Shown here piece by piece: positions 27,838 to 37,052 of a DNA stretch of 64,000 bases. The stretch comes from Psychroflexus salis (GTDB lineage: Bacteria > Bacteroidota > Bacteroidia > Flavobacteriales > Flavobacteriaceae): contig NZ_BMGL01000001.1 in NCBI RefSeq assembly GCF_014640175.1, positions 186,001 to 250,000 on the forward strand, in the 5' to 3' direction. Position numbers and translations under genes: made by a program. The first letter of the stretch is position 1. Every line of letters starts with the position of its first letter. Below the pieces are notes generated by a model. The model was not told the origin of the DNA. It saw nothing but the letters and a program-made list of their open reading frames with translations, and made no database searches.

Positions 27838-27879
27838 TCGAGCGGAGTCGAGAACCAGTTAGATCCCGACTTCGCTCGA
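27838..27879. repeat. Inverted-repeat intergenic element
   Basis: TCGAGCGGAGTC (27838-27849) and GACTTCGCTCGA (27868-27879) are complementary at 11 of 12 positions with an 18-base loop. The wording matches a dispersed intergenic repeat family I recall from flavobacteria; a related fragment may be present near 7020. Confidence 0.5.
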
Positions 27880-27911
27880 TGCTAAAAATTATAAAATACA
27901 TTAGCTTCAAA

Positions 27912-30407
27912 TTATCCTTTGGGGTCTAAAATATCGTTAATACGTGCAATTGCATCTTCAATATGGTACCTGGACATTTTATCTGTAGTTCGGTTTAAAC
28001 CACGTTGTAAATCTCTTTTTAGTTGTTTTAATTCTGCTCTAACTAAAGGGCGGATATCACTTTTTTCTACATCAATATTACTTTGGTTAATGTATCTTTG
28101 GTAACGAGCCGGAACGCTATTTTGTTTTTCAGTCATTAAATAATGCATTCTTGAAATATAGACACGTTGTAAATTTCTTCTAATTCTAGAAATTTCTTCA
28201 CCACTTCTTAATTCGCCAAATAATCCCTGGCGTAAGTCTAGCATCATTTCATCTATAGCATAAGCTTCGTTTCCATTAAGCTCTTCATTTTCCATCATTC
28301 GGGCAAATCGACCAAAATCTAATATATTATTTAATGTTCTTTCTTGGTATCCGCGGATGCGTTCCAAGTAACCGTCAAATTCAAATTTATTTAATATTTC
28401 AGCATCAATCATCCATTCTGGAGTGGTAAACAATTGATCTTGTAAGAAATTCATTGCCTTTTTTTGATGTGTTTTCTCTACATGTACATAATTTGCTTTT
28501 TCTTGGTCGTAGGTATAGTAGTATTCGTAAACACCACCAATATTAGCAGTTACGTGTCCCATATAGCGATTAAATTGACCTAAACTTTGTTTATACAACT
28601 CTTCTAAGTCATCATAATTTTTTCCACTTTCTTCGGTCCATTTAATTAGGTTTGGAACAATTCTTTTTAGGTTTTTTATTCCATATTCTGAAGCAAGCAT
28701 AGCATCGTCTCCTAAATCTTCAGTTTGTGCAGAGGGATCGATAATACCACCACTTTGTTGTTTCCCAAAACGGTAAACGGGGTCATCTGCTTTTGCTACA
28801 ATCCATTGATCTAAAATTTCTTTTTCTTCTTTTGGAGTTTTATCTAAAATTGGTTTGTAACCCCACATGATGGCATATTTATCGTAAGGTCCTATTTCTG
28901 GCATTAAAGCAACATCGCCATCTTCTGGTTGTGCTATATAATTAAAACGTGCATAGTCCATAATAGATGGAGCTGTTCCCATTTTTTTAGTAAATTCTGG
29001 ATCTCTTAATTTTTCGACCGGATAAGCAGAAGAGCTTGCCATGTTATGTGGTAAACCTAAGGTATGACCAACTTCGTGCGAAGAAACAAAGCGAATTAAT
29101 CTTCCCATTACTTCATCTTCAAATTCTACACCTTGCGCTTGTGGATTAATGGCTGCAGTTTGCACAAAAAACCAGTTTCTTAACAGTGTCATTACATTAT
29201 GATACCAATTAATATCAGATTCAATAATTTCTCCACTTCTCGGGTCACTTACGTGAGGTCCGTTGGCATTAGGGATGGGTGATGCTAAATAACGAACTAC
29301 CGAGTAGCGTGCATCTTCTGGGCTCCAATCTGGATCTTCTTCTACTGTTGGTGGATCTTTTGCAATAATTGCATTTTTAAATCCAGCAGCTTCAAAAGCT
29401 ACTTGCCAGTCTTCAATACCTTGTTTAATGTATGGTATCCATTTTTTGGGTGTGGCACGATCTACATAATAAACAATTTGTTTCTTTGGTTCCACCAATT
29501 CACCGTTATTAAACTTTTCAATGTCTTCATCTTTTACTTCCAATCTCCAACGATCTAAATATCGAACAGATTCTGATTTTTGAGCGTCTAAGCCATAGTC
29601 TACTTGTCCTGTGGTAAACCAACCTACGCGCTGATCAAAATATCTTCTTCGGTAAGGTTCTTTGTCTAATAAAATCATAGAATTACTAAACTCTAAAGAA
29701 ATAGACCCTGTACTTGAATTGGAAGGCGGTTCGCCTGCATTGTAGGTTTTTACATGGCGAACTTCAATGTTTTTTGGATATGAACGAATGGTATCGATGT
29801 ACGAACGAGAATCGTCTAAGCGAGAAACTTTATATTGTTTTCTTCTCCGATCTTGAAAACCGATGGCTTTTACATCTTTTTGAAATAAATCAGTAACATC
29901 TACTACCGTGTTGTTATTTATTGAATCATTTTTTCTGGCTTTTACATCAAAAGAATATAAGATTGGTTCAAAATTAGAATTTACAACTGCTTCATGTACA
30001 GGTAGTGAATCTGCAGCAACTACATTGTACGAAACTACTTTTACATGAACTTTATCTCCTTTTTGTACCCAGCGCAATACTTGTTCGTTTTGTTTACCGC
30101 CACCAAAACCAATGCCACTAGCTGTTTTAGCTATTCGAGTTACCATTAACATTTCTCGGTTAAATAAACTATCTGGTATTTCGAAAAAGTATTTATCATC
30201 TACTAAATGAACGGTGAATAAACCTTCGTCTGATTTAGCTTCTTTTGTAATTACTTTTGAATAGGGCTGAACTCCTCCTTTTTTACTTTTTTTACCTTGG
30301 GCCTGGGCTGAACTGGGCTTTCCTTTTTTAGCTTGAAAAATACTACACGAAGAAATCGAAAGTACAAGTATAAAAGCAAAACTCAGGTAAAATAATTTTT
30401 TTAGCAT
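27912..30407 (-). CDS. Secreted zinc-dependent metalloprotease (DUF5117/DUF5118 type)
   Basis: An 831-residue lipoprotein: the signal peptide ends with LSISSCS, giving a lipidated Cys near residue 22. A Lys-rich linker is followed by the DUF5118/DUF5117 region and a metzincin-like catalytic domain with HEVGHTLGLPHN at residues 444-455, a consensus zinc site with all three His ligands. An SIMDYARFNY Met-turn-like segment lies about 35 residues later. It probably digests proteins or peptides at the cell surface or periplasm. The gene is monocistronic, with the next gene on its strand (mscL) 192 bases upstream. The substrate is unknown. Confidence 0.88.
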   Translation of the reverse strand: MLKKLFYLSFAFILVLSISSCSIFQAKKGKPSSAQAQGKKSKKGGVQPYSKVITKEAKSDEGLFTVHLVDDKYFFEIPDSLFNREMLMVTRIAKTASGIGFGGGKQNEQVLRWVQKGDKVHVKVVSYNVVAADSLPVHEAVVNSNFEPILYSFDVKARKNDSINNNTVVDVTDLFQKDVKAIGFQDRRRKQYKVSRLDDSRSYIDTIRSYPKNIEVRHVKTYNAGEPPSNSSTGSISLEFSNSMILLDKEPYRRRYFDQRVGWFTTGQVDYGLDAQKSESVRYLDRWRLEVKDEDIEKFNNGELVEPKKQIVYYVDRATPKKWIPYIKQGIEDWQVAFEAAGFKNAIIAKDPPTVEEDPDWSPEDARYSVVRYLASPIPNANGPHVSDPRSGEIIESDINWYHNVMTLLRNWFFVQTAAINPQAQGVEFEDEVMGRLIRFVSSHEVGHTLGLPHNMASSSAYPVEKLRDPEFTKKMGTAPSIMDYARFNYIAQPEDGDVALMPEIGPYDKYAIMWGYKPILDKTPKEEKEILDQWIVAKADDPVYRFGKQQSGGIIDPSAQTEDLGDDAMLASEYGIKNLKRIVPNLIKWTEESGKNYDDLEELYKQSLGQFNRYMGHVTANIGGVYEYYYTYDQEKANYVHVEKTHQKKAMNFLQDQLFTTPEWMIDAEILNKFEFDGYLERIRGYQERTLNNILDFGRFARMMENEELNGNEAYAIDEMMLDLRQGLFGELRSGEEISRIRRNLQRVYISRMHYLMTEKQNSVPARYQRYINQSNIDVEKSDIRPLVRAELKQLKRDLQRGLNRTTDKMSRYHIEDAIARINDILDPKG

Positions 30408-30599
30408 GGTTTTAGTTTTAATTAAACAAAATTCTTGAATACCTGTTAGACTTATGAATATAGAAAAGGTTTAATAAACTTGGGATACTAACTCATCCTT
30501 ATTTAAACATGGTTGTACAGCAGAACATAGAAGCTTAGTTTCGTTTATAATTGAAACAAGTCCTTTTTTTAATCGGACACTAAAGATTTTAAAAGGGTT

Positions 30600-31028
30600 T
30601 TATTTAGTTTGTTGATTTTCTTTCAGTAAATCGCGTATTTCTGCTAAAAGCTCTATGTTTTTTGGTGTAGCTTCAACAGGATTACTTTCGTCTTCTGCTT
30701 TATTTCTTAACCTATTGAAAAATTTAATAACTAAAAAAATAGAAATTCCAACAATAATAAAATCGAATAATGATTCTAGGAATAAACCATAATTAATAGC
30801 TACGACTTCTTTTGAAGTACCATCTGGATTAACTTCTGCTTCTTGCAAAATAATTTGATAACTAGAAAAATTAATTTTACCTGTTACATAACCTAAAGGA
30901 GGCATAATTATGTCCTTTACTAAAGAAGTTACTATTTTACTAAATGCTGCACCTATAATAATTCCGATTGCCATATCGAACATGTTTCCTTTAATGGCAA
31001 ATTCTTTGAATTCTTTTAGAAACTTCAT
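30600..31028 (-). CDS. mscL: Large-conductance mechanosensitive channel
   Basis: A 142-residue inner-membrane channel that opens on membrane tension to release solutes at hypo-osmotic shock. It has the N-terminal amphipathic helix FLKEFKEFAIKGNMFDMAIG, TM1 (about 16-40), a periplasmic loop that is slightly long with acidic residues, and TM2 (about 85-108), followed by a cytoplasmic helix. It starts 18 bases after the stop of the lacI-type gene, so it may be read from that transcript even though it is functionally unrelated. Confidence 0.96.
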   Translation of the reverse strand: MKFLKEFKEFAIKGNMFDMAIGIIIGAAFSKIVTSLVKDIIMPPLGYVTGKINFSSYQIILQEAEVNPDGTSKEVVAINYGLFLESLFDFIIVGISIFLVIKFFNRLRNKAEDESNPVEATPKNIELLAEIRDLLKENQQTK

Positions 31029-31046
31029 TCTTAAAAAATTTTATAG

Positions 31047-32042
31047 TTAAACTTCAACTACATCAGTAGCTACTTTAATTTCCTTATATGTAGGGTTATC
31101 ACTTTTATCTTTAATACGTTCAATTATTAAATCTACTGCTTGTTCACCAATTTTAGTAGCATTTTGATTGATGTAACTCAAAGGTGGATAAGCCAGTTTT
31201 GATGTTTTAGAATTAGCAAAACCAATACAAGTAATTTGGTTAACCAATTCTGGTTTAAAACTCTTTAGTAAACTCTGAAACATAATAGCTGAATTATTAT
31301 CTACTGCAATAGCGGCATCAAAATGATTAGATTTAATAAATTTTTCGATGGTTTTATGAGCAGTTTCAATATTGGTTAAATTCAATTCAAATTCGGGTTG
31401 AATTTGAATATTATGTTTGTGTAATGCTTCATGGAAACCCTTTTTACGATCTGAGCTAATATTTAAGTTCTCAATATTGCTTAAATATACAATCTTAGAT
31501 TTTCCTTTTTTAATGAGCCATTCTGTAGCACTGAAAACTGCTTTTTGGTCGTCTATACTTACTTTATCAGTTTGAATATTGTTGTCTACCCGATCGAACA
31601 TTACAAATTTTATACGTTCGTTTTTTGCTGCTTCTAAGTGTGTAAAATTATTGGTTTGAATGGTTTGGGAAGCTGGTGAAATTATAAACCCATCAATTCT
31701 TCCTTGTTTTAAAAGTTGAATAGCGTTAATTTCTGTTTGTGTTGTTTCATTTGAAATACATACCAAAGTATCATAACCTTTTGCGTTGGCTTGTTTTTGG
31801 ATTCCGTAGAGCACTTCAGCAAAAAAAGGATTAAGAATATCTGGAATAACTACACCTAGTGTATTGGTTACATTACTTTTTAATCCTAGTGCAAGCTTAT
31901 TTGGTTTATAATTTAAGGTTTCAGCAAGTTCTTTAACTCGCTTTTTAGTTTCTTCTCCAATATCGTCAGCATCGCTTAAAGCTTTAGAAACAGTTGAAAC
32001 TGAAACATTAAGAAGTTTAGCAAGTTGTTTGAGTGTTGTCAT
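31047..32042 (-). CDS. LacI-family transcriptional regulator
   Basis: A 331-residue DNA-binding regulator: an N-terminal LacI helix-turn-helix (TTLKQLAKLLNVSVSTVSKA), a hinge helix with YKPNKLA, and a periplasmic-binding-protein-like sugar-sensing domain (about 60-331). It closes the glucan locus at its downstream end and is the obvious candidate to control it, sensing a sugar or sugar phosphate in the cytosol. A strong hairpin ends five bases before its start codon. Whether it represses or activates, and where it binds, cannot be told from the sequence. Confidence 0.93.
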   Translation of the reverse strand: MTTLKQLAKLLNVSVSTVSKALSDADDIGEETKKRVKELAETLNYKPNKLALGLKSNVTNTLGVVIPDILNPFFAEVLYGIQKQANAKGYDTLVCISNETTQTEINAIQLLKQGRIDGFIISPASQTIQTNNFTHLEAAKNERIKFVMFDRVDNNIQTDKVSIDDQKAVFSATEWLIKKGKSKIVYLSNIENLNISSDRKKGFHEALHKHNIQIQPEFELNLTNIETAHKTIEKFIKSNHFDAAIAVDNNSAIMFQSLLKSFKPELVNQITCIGFANSKTSKLAYPPLSYINQNATKIGEQAVDLIIERIKDKSDNPTYKEIKVATDVVEV

Positions 32043-32046
32043 AAAA

Positions 32047-32083
32047 AAAGAGTATGTTCAAAAATAATTCAAACATACTCTTT
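32047..32083 (-). terminator. Hairpin between the T9SS binding protein and lacI
   Basis: AAAGAGTATGTT and AACATACTCTTT form a perfect 12-base stem around a 13-base AT-rich loop. Read on the minus strand it is followed by CTTTTTTTAT, making it an intrinsic terminator for the upstream gene. It ends five bases before the lacI start codon. Confidence 0.8.
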
Positions 32084-32100
32084 AATCACTAAAATTTAGT

Positions 32101-33414
32101 TTATTTTTTTATTAACTTAATAGTTTTAGTTTGATCGAATTCGTTAGAAATTCTTGCAAAATAAATTCCAGTTGGTAAATTGTTTGCTTCAATTTGTGCT
32201 TCATTACCTGAAACATTTACTTCATTTACTAAACGACCAACGGTATTATAAATTTGAATTTTACTGATATTCTCGCTAGTTTGAATATTCCAAACGTCGT
32301 TAGTTGGGTTAGGAAAAGTTGTAAATTCAGCTTTAGTGAATTTATCATTATTCAATGTTTGGTTGTGCAGATAAATATTATCAACATATGCAACACCACC
32401 AATATTAGATGTTATTAAAAACTGAGCAAATGCTGATCTATCTGCGCCGTTAACTAAATTAAAGGCGGATAAAGGTACATCTAGCTGTATCCATTCTCCA
32501 GATGGTTGACCAATTAATTCATTGTTTAGGTCGTAAGCATTTGTCTCTCCTGCACCTCCTAAATGATTTGACCATTTTGGATTAAACACCTTATTTACTA
32601 AATCAGGATTAGCTACCCAATAATCCATATGGAAATGAGTCATTCCTGTAGCGTCAAAAGCATTATCAGCGAAATCAACACCTAAAAAACCACCAAAAGT
32701 AATTTTTTTAGTAGCGTTACCTTCAATCACAACATCTTCAATTTCTGCAGAATCCCAAGGAGCTGACCATGTAGTTACAGTAATATTGCTGTATTGATCA
32801 CTAAATAATGAAATAACATCTTCTGAAGCTCTATTTGGTGGTGTTGGAGCAGCAACAGATGGTTCTGGATCTGGATCTGGAACGCTAGTAGAACTAGTTA
32901 CATTATCTAAATATAATGTAAAATCTTGTGGAGCATTAAACCCACTATCGTCAGATGCCCAGTTAGGGAAAAAAACTAACTTTTCATAAATACCATCTGC
33001 TATTGAAGTACCATCTAATGACTCGTTAAAAGTAAATGTAATTGTTTGCCATTGGTTAGGAGTTGTGTAAGATTGTGATGCAGCAGAATTAGGTCCTCCA
33101 ATCTCAACTTTAGCAAGTAAAGTAAAAGCTTGAGTTGAATATACATCAACAGACATTGTTTTATCGTCAGTTAATTCAACAAAATTAGAAGCTTGTTCTA
33201 TTTCTGCACCTTGCCATGGATTTCCACCCGTTACACTTACCAATTTAAAAGAATTTCCATTAGTTCCAACTGGAGCAGCTTCTACAGCAACGCTTCCTAA
33301 ACCTTCAAACCCAGCAAATGTAAATGAACTTGCTGATTCAAAATCTTGAACTACAGTTTGTTGAGAAAACCCAACCGCTGCAATCATCATAAATAGTAAA
33401 GTAATTTGTCTCAT
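32101..33414 (-). CDS. T9SS-secreted carbohydrate-binding protein
   Basis: A 437-residue exported protein with no catalytic domain. In order: a signal peptide (1-18, ending GFSQQ), a jelly-roll-like module resembling carbohydrate-binding modules (about 20-175), a second module (about 187-352) starting with a PPNRASEDVISLFSD motif and ending in YVDNIYLHNQ, and a type A Por-secretion C-terminal sorting domain (about 365-437, with FPNPTNDVWNI and ARISN blocks). It is probably released or anchored on the cell surface by type IX secretion to capture glucan. The second module recurs in two other proteins of the locus. It is isolated by terminators on both sides. Confidence 0.82.
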   Translation of the reverse strand: MRQITLLFMMIAAVGFSQQTVVQDFESASSFTFAGFEGLGSVAVEAAPVGTNGNSFKLVSVTGGNPWQGAEIEQASNFVELTDDKTMSVDVYSTQAFTLLAKVEIGGPNSAASQSYTTPNQWQTITFTFNESLDGTSIADGIYEKLVFFPNWASDDSGFNAPQDFTLYLDNVTSSTSVPDPDPEPSVAAPTPPNRASEDVISLFSDQYSNITVTTWSAPWDSAEIEDVVIEGNATKKITFGGFLGVDFADNAFDATGMTHFHMDYWVANPDLVNKVFNPKWSNHLGGAGETNAYDLNNELIGQPSGEWIQLDVPLSAFNLVNGADRSAFAQFLITSNIGGVAYVDNIYLHNQTLNNDKFTKAEFTTFPNPTNDVWNIQTSENISKIQIYNTVGRLVNEVNVSGNEAQIEANNLPTGIYFARISNEFDQTKTIKLIKK

Positions 33415-33467
33415 AATTTTTTATTTTTAATTATTTAATAAATGTAAGAAAATATTAAGTTGAATGA

Positions 33468-33505
33468 AAAAAACCAGCAATACAAATAATATACAACTGG
33501 TTTTT
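33468..33505 (-). terminator. Terminator after the GH17 end of the phosphorylase unit
   Basis: AAAAACCAG and CTGGTTTTT form a 9-base stem with a 20-base AT-rich loop; on the minus strand the descending arm is a T-run. It separates the cytoplasmic GH17 gene from the T9SS binding protein. Confidence 0.7.
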
Positions 33506-33621
33506 ATCGTTTTTTTACTACATCGTTATAGATTTGTTGACTCTTTGAAGTTTAACCAATAAAAGCTATTTACAGGTGTATTGTTAATGTATAGGTTATT
33601 TTTTAGAACTATACAGCTTGT

Positions 33622-34542
33622 CTAATATTTCAACTTTTCGTTTTTATCCCAAATACCCCAATAAGCACCAACTTCTCCTTCATCTCCAATTTTCCATGAT
33701 TCATCGAAAGATGAAAAATAAAAACTTTCTACACCAGCTTGTTTACACCAATTTTGTGTATTAATAAAATATTTCATGAAATTCTCGTCTGATGCTTGTG
33801 CACCACCTAAACTTTCTCCTTTACTTGGCCAACCTGTTTCTGTAATAATTACCTTTTTACCTCGGGCTGCATTTAGGGCTTGACCAAACATCTGTTGCAT
33901 GTGGGTTAGTGAATAATCGATGTGGCAACTTTCCCAAAAAGGGTAACAATTTGCTAAAATAACATCGCATAAATCAGTTAAATCTGGATGTTTAGAAAAT
34001 TCATAATATGCATCGACATATCCAACAGGTATTTTTTTAGGAATGGCCGCTCTAACTTCTCGAATATAAGATTTTAAATCTTCTAAAGGTATATCATTTC
34101 TGTATAAAACTTCATTACCAACGGCTGCAATATCTACTAAACCTTTATTTGCAAGTTGTATAAGGGCATCTACTTCTTGTCTGTTTTTTTTGGGGTCATC
34201 ACCAATCCAGGCTCCAACCAGTGTTTTCATACCTTCTTCTTTAGCAGCTTGGGGAACAAATTCGTTGCCTTCAATACAAGAAAAAGAACGCACCCACTTG
34301 GAGTAGGGTTTTAAAATTTTAATTCGTCTTCTAACTTGTTCGATTGTAATGTGGTCTCCAGGTTGCTGACCATCTTCATACATACTAAAACAAATGCCAT
34401 GCATTCCTGTTGAAAGTAATTTGTTATAAATTTCTTTTAAGTCTTTAAAAGAAGTCTCTGCAGGAAAAAAGTCTTGATGTGGTAAAGAAGAGAGAAAATT
34501 CTCCTGTTTGGCTGTTAGTAATTGTTCTTTTCTGTAAGACAT
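33622..34542 (-). CDS. Cytoplasmic GH17 beta-1,3-glucanase-like enzyme
   Basis: A 306-residue TIM-barrel glycoside hydrolase of family 17. The acid/base lies in AVGNEV (Glu144) and the nucleophile in ITETGWPS (Glu235); both are intact and 91 residues apart. There is no signal peptide or membrane segment, so it should act in the cytosol, on laminari-oligosaccharides brought in by the MFS protein encoded just upstream. It is clearly a paralogue of the GH17 domain fused to that transporter, with matching blocks along its whole length. The three-base gap to the upstream gene implies coupling. Hydrolysis versus transglycosylation cannot be decided. Confidence 0.88.
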   Translation of the reverse strand: MSYRKEQLLTAKQENFLSSLPHQDFFPAETSFKDLKEIYNKLLSTGMHGICFSMYEDGQQPGDHITIEQVRRRIKILKPYSKWVRSFSCIEGNEFVPQAAKEEGMKTLVGAWIGDDPKKNRQEVDALIQLANKGLVDIAAVGNEVLYRNDIPLEDLKSYIREVRAAIPKKIPVGYVDAYYEFSKHPDLTDLCDVILANCYPFWESCHIDYSLTHMQQMFGQALNAARGKKVIITETGWPSKGESLGGAQASDENFMKYFINTQNWCKQAGVESFYFSSFDESWKIGDEGEVGAYWGIWDKNEKLKY

Positions 34543-34545
34543 AGG

Positions 34546-37041
34546 TTAAAATTTTAATTGTTCATTTTCGTTCCAAATTCCCCAACGTTGCCCAACATCT
34601 CCTTCATGATGAATTTTCCAGGATTCGTCAAAGGAAGAGAAATAAAACAGCTGGATGTTTTCTTTATTTGCCCAATGGTTAACATTAATAAAATATTTCA
34701 TAGCATTTATATTGGATGGGTCGGCATTTTCAGTACTCTCTCCATCGCTAGGCCAACCAGTTTCTGAAATAATTACAGGTTTTCCTTGTGCTTGCTTTTT
34801 AATTAATTTGTACATATACCTTAGATAAGCTGAAGAAACATCTATATGAGCTCCTTCCCAAAATGGGTAACAATTTATTAAAATTAAATCTGATGCTTCA
34901 ATTAATGAAGGATATTGATCAAAAATATAGTATGAATCTACGTATGCAACTGGAATACCTTCAGGAATAAGACTTTTTACACGTTCGAGATAAGTTATAA
35001 CTTCTTCAACTGAAAGTTCACCACGTAGCAAGACTTCGTTACCTACCACAGCTACATCGACCATACCAGTTTTAGCTAATGATACCAATTCTTTAATTTC
35101 AGCTTCGTTTTTCTCTACATCATTACTAATCCAAGCACCTACTACCGTTTGCAAGTTGTTTTCTTTTGCAATTTTTGGGATGTATTCGTTTCCTTTTGTA
35201 CAGGAGAAAGAACGTACCCATTGGGTATAAGGTTTAATTATACGCATTCTTCTGCTAATCTGTTCTTCTGTAAGCTCATCGCTTAAATCTTGTCCTTCTT
35301 CATAGGGGCTAAAACAAATACCATGTAGGCCATTTTTTAAAGTGGAAGCAAATAGCATTTTGATTTCCTTAGGAGATTTACTAGCGTAGTCTAAATCATA
35401 CTTTAATTCTGGTTGAAGATTAAGTTCTTCAAAAGAAAAGTTTTTATGATTTAAATACCCACTAGATGAAATAACTTTAGGTTTAACTTTTCTACGTTTT
35501 AGCACTTTACCAATTTCGGCCACCCGGTCTTCATCTAAATTGTAACCCCACATAACTATAAAGGCTATGGCTGCTGTACCAGCTGGAACAATAATATCTG
35601 CAATTCGAAGATTATACATGGTTTCGATGGTTTGAATTTCTGCATCAGGAACAAAACCAACCATACTCAAAATAACTCCACTAAGCACTAAGGCAATAGA
35701 TTGGCCAAGTTTTACCATTAACCAATAAATTGCTCCAAATGTTCCCTCTTTTCGTGGTAGACCGTTTTCTAATTCATCTAAATCGCATACGTCTGCTGTC
35801 ATAGACATCATAAGGGTAAATAATCCACCCATACCAAAAGCAAAAAGTGGAATAGGCAAGAAAATAAGCCAAGGCACTCCATCATCTACATTAATGGCAA
35901 ACCAACTAGCGCCTATGCTTTCAAAAAAAGGATTTAAGAAGTTAAAAACAGTTCCAAGTCCTTGTGTTAAAGATTGACCTAAGGCTGTTTCGTTAAATTG
36001 AGCGTTGAGTTCTACATCAAACCCCCACCATTTAAGAACATAACCAAGGATGGATAGAAATGTTGATAATAAAAATGCATTTCGTTTTCCTATTTTTGTA
36101 GCAATTTTAGAAATAATTGGGATAACAACAAATGCTGTAATAATTGCATTGATGGTGTTGAACCAAGCAGGCCAAGTTCCGGCCATTTCGTAACTTCCGT
36201 TATACATGTAAAACACAATGATAAAAACCCCAAAAGCCGCTACCAATTGAAACCCATTAAATACTAAAAAAGTAGCACCACAAAGTTTCATAAATGGCTT
36301 ATTTTTTGAAACTTGTACAATGCCTTCCCACAATTTTTTCAAGTTTTTAGCCAGAGTTTTGAAACTAATTCGTTCTCTATCTTCCATATCGCCTGCATCC
36401 ATTCCTTTGCAGAAAAGAGAAGGTAATACTCCAAAAAGAATGGTCATACTTCCTACAATAAGCGCCATAGTTCTTACTCCTTCAGGTTTAGTACTAAATG
36501 TATTCGAATCTGGAATAATTACATAAAGCCAAGGAACAATTATCCATGCAATTTGCCCCATAGTATTAGAAAATGCCATTAAGCGAGTTCGTTCATGATA
36601 ATCAGATGTCATTTCGTAACCTAAACCAACAAGTGGAGTAGCAAACATCGTGTTACCAATTAAAAATAATAATTGAAGGGTCATTACATGCCAAATAATG
36701 TAAGATTGAGATGCATTATCATCCAATTGCCACATTAAAAAGAAAAGTATACCGCTTATAATTGAACCAAAAAAAATGTAAGGTCTTCTTCGCCCCCATC
36801 TCGACTTGGTATTATCAGTTATAAAACCCATTATAGGGTCTGTGAAAGCATCGAATATTCTAGGTAAACCGCCTAACAAACCAGCCCACAAAGGATCTAC
36901 ACCCCAAGCAGTTAGTAGAAAAAACTGAATAAAAACACCTAGCGTGCCAGGTAGTACATTTAATATAAAATGTCCTGCACCAAAAGCAGCCTTTTGTCCT
37001 ACGGGTACTTTTGCTTGGTCGGGGGTGTTCTTATTAGACAT
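34546..37041 (-). CDS. MFS sugar transporter fused to a GH17 domain
   Basis: An 831-residue two-part protein. Residues about 1-510 are a 12-helix transporter of the glycoside-pentoside-hexuronide (MelB-like) branch, with FTDPIMGFITDNTKSRWGRR as the loop 2-3 motif. Residues about 530-831 are a complete GH17 domain with catalytic Glu669 (VVGNEV) and Glu760 (ISETGWPS), 91 residues apart as in the free paralogue next door. With an even number of helices, the GH17 part should face the cytosol, so the protein may import laminari-oligosaccharides and cut them at the exit. The join is a short polar linker with no stop or frameshift. Confidence 0.88.
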   Translation of the reverse strand: MSNKNTPDQAKVPVGQKAAFGAGHFILNVLPGTLGVFIQFFLLTAWGVDPLWAGLLGGLPRIFDAFTDPIMGFITDNTKSRWGRRRPYIFFGSIISGILFFLMWQLDDNASQSYIIWHVMTLQLLFLIGNTMFATPLVGLGYEMTSDYHERTRLMAFSNTMGQIAWIIVPWLYVIIPDSNTFSTKPEGVRTMALIVGSMTILFGVLPSLFCKGMDAGDMEDRERISFKTLAKNLKKLWEGIVQVSKNKPFMKLCGATFLVFNGFQLVAAFGVFIIVFYMYNGSYEMAGTWPAWFNTINAIITAFVVIPIISKIATKIGKRNAFLLSTFLSILGYVLKWWGFDVELNAQFNETALGQSLTQGLGTVFNFLNPFFESIGASWFAINVDDGVPWLIFLPIPLFAFGMGGLFTLMMSMTADVCDLDELENGLPRKEGTFGAIYWLMVKLGQSIALVLSGVILSMVGFVPDAEIQTIETMYNLRIADIIVPAGTAAIAFIVMWGYNLDEDRVAEIGKVLKRRKVKPKVISSSGYLNHKNFSFEELNLQPELKYDLDYASKSPKEIKMLFASTLKNGLHGICFSPYEEGQDLSDELTEEQISRRMRIIKPYTQWVRSFSCTKGNEYIPKIAKENNLQTVVGAWISNDVEKNEAEIKELVSLAKTGMVDVAVVGNEVLLRGELSVEEVITYLERVKSLIPEGIPVAYVDSYYIFDQYPSLIEASDLILINCYPFWEGAHIDVSSAYLRYMYKLIKKQAQGKPVIISETGWPSDGESTENADPSNINAMKYFINVNHWANKENIQLFYFSSFDESWKIHHEGDVGQRWGIWNENEQLKF

Positions 37042-37052
37042 GATTTACATTT

